DNA of 64,000 nucleotides from Prochlorococcus sp. AG-347-K15 (GTDB lineage Bacteria; Cyanobacteriota; Cyanobacteriia; PCC-6307; Cyanobiaceae), in contig QCCC01000001.1 in the NCBI GenBank assembly GCA_003281415.1, positions 1 to 64,000 on the forward strand, given 5' to 3'. The position numbers and the translations under genes were made by a program. Shown here one piece after another: positions 63,941 through 64,000 of the stretch. The notes beneath the pieces were generated by a model. That model saw nothing but the letters and a program-made list of their open reading frames with translations, was not told the DNA's origin and did not search any database. Positions within the stretch are counted from its first letter, which is position 1. Each line of letters starts with the position of its first letter.

Positions 63941-64000
63941 ATGCCCTCTCCGAGGAAAAGAATTGGTTTTTTGCCAAGTGAAGAAGTGCATGAAATTATT
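63941..64000 (+). CDS. Start of a small regulator, ribbon-helix-helix-like, cut by the window
   Basis: Only 20 codons are seen: MPSPRKRIGFLPSEEVHEII. The basic N-terminal arm (SPRKRIGF) followed by LPSEEVHEII fits a ribbon-helix-helix protein: a beta strand with basic residues and then helix A. This is inferred from pattern; the rest is beyond the window. The upstream symmetrical sites fit autoregulation. Confidence 0.5.
   Translation, partial: MPSPRKRIGFLPSEEVHEII

Overview
The window comes from a very AT-rich, compact cyanobacterial chromosome and looks like high-light-adapted Prochlorococcus. The evidence is oxygenic-phototroph genes (chlH, acsF, a Psb30-like peptide, Ycf20, Ycf36, a PetP/DUF2862 protein), several cyanobacteria-restricted DUF families (DUF2949, DUF3038, DUF4335, DUF2996, DUF3318, DUF3303), short intergenic gaps, frequent GTG/TTG starts and many single-membrane-span microproteins. 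I saw no insertion sequence, integrase, CRISPR array, rRNA operon or prophage. One tRNA gene (initiator tRNA-Met) is present.

Layout. 1-7.5 kb: glutathione peroxidase, purT, pepN, a phototroph-type degenerate metallo-beta-lactamase and small proteins. 7.6-20.2 kb: an accessory-like stretch of small and unknown genes, including a DCC-family protein, a run of microproteins, a GNAT enzyme, an S51 peptidase, a redox/P-loop cluster (12.2-14.7 kb), rpsU, a nucleotide-salvage-like pair (15.7-16.5 kb), a lone HNH nuclease and a TauE/SafE exporter. 20.3-20.45 kb: a probable structured small RNA on the minus strand. 21.1-23.7 kb: a three-gene ABC-2 exporter. 24.7-27.3 kb: one minus-strand run of DUF3318, rsfS, ycf36, asparaginase II and tRNA-fMet. 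27.4-38.5 kb: carB, an MsbA-like ABC exporter, tpiA-folP overlapping by 17 nt, and chlH. 38.6-43.3 kb: dapB, a UbiH-like monooxygenase preceded by a tandem duplication of its start region, and the DUF2949/DUF3038/DUF4335 genes. 43.3-56 kb: mfd, a TerC-like protein, fmt-tldE-tldD-acsF, DUF2996 and an RNase II/R-like protein that lacks the catalytic aspartates. 56.1-64 kb: two adjacent half-size UPF0016 transporters, psb30-like, a HAD phosphatase, ycf20, rpmF, an FtsH paralogue with a destroyed zinc motif, 2-Cys peroxiredoxin, then a field of microproteins ending in the start of a probable small DNA-binding regulator.

How it fits together. Most genes are core housekeeping: pyrimidine/arginine (carB), purine (purT), lysine (dapB), folate (folP), glycolysis/Calvin cycle (tpiA), chlorophyll (chlH, acsF), translation (fmt, initiator tRNA, rpsU, rpmF, rsfS) and repair (mfd). 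The less conventional content is inactive-looking versions of enzymes (FtsH, RNase II/R, MBL), small membrane proteins and non-coding RNA. No single stretch stands out as a complete novel defence or metabolic system. The best leads are the protease-dead FtsH, the catalytically degenerate RNB protein, the minus-strand sRNA near 20.4 kb, the 17-bp duplication that makes a coupled upstream mini-ORF, and the two unexplained enzyme clusters at 12.2-14.7 and 15.7-16.7 kb.
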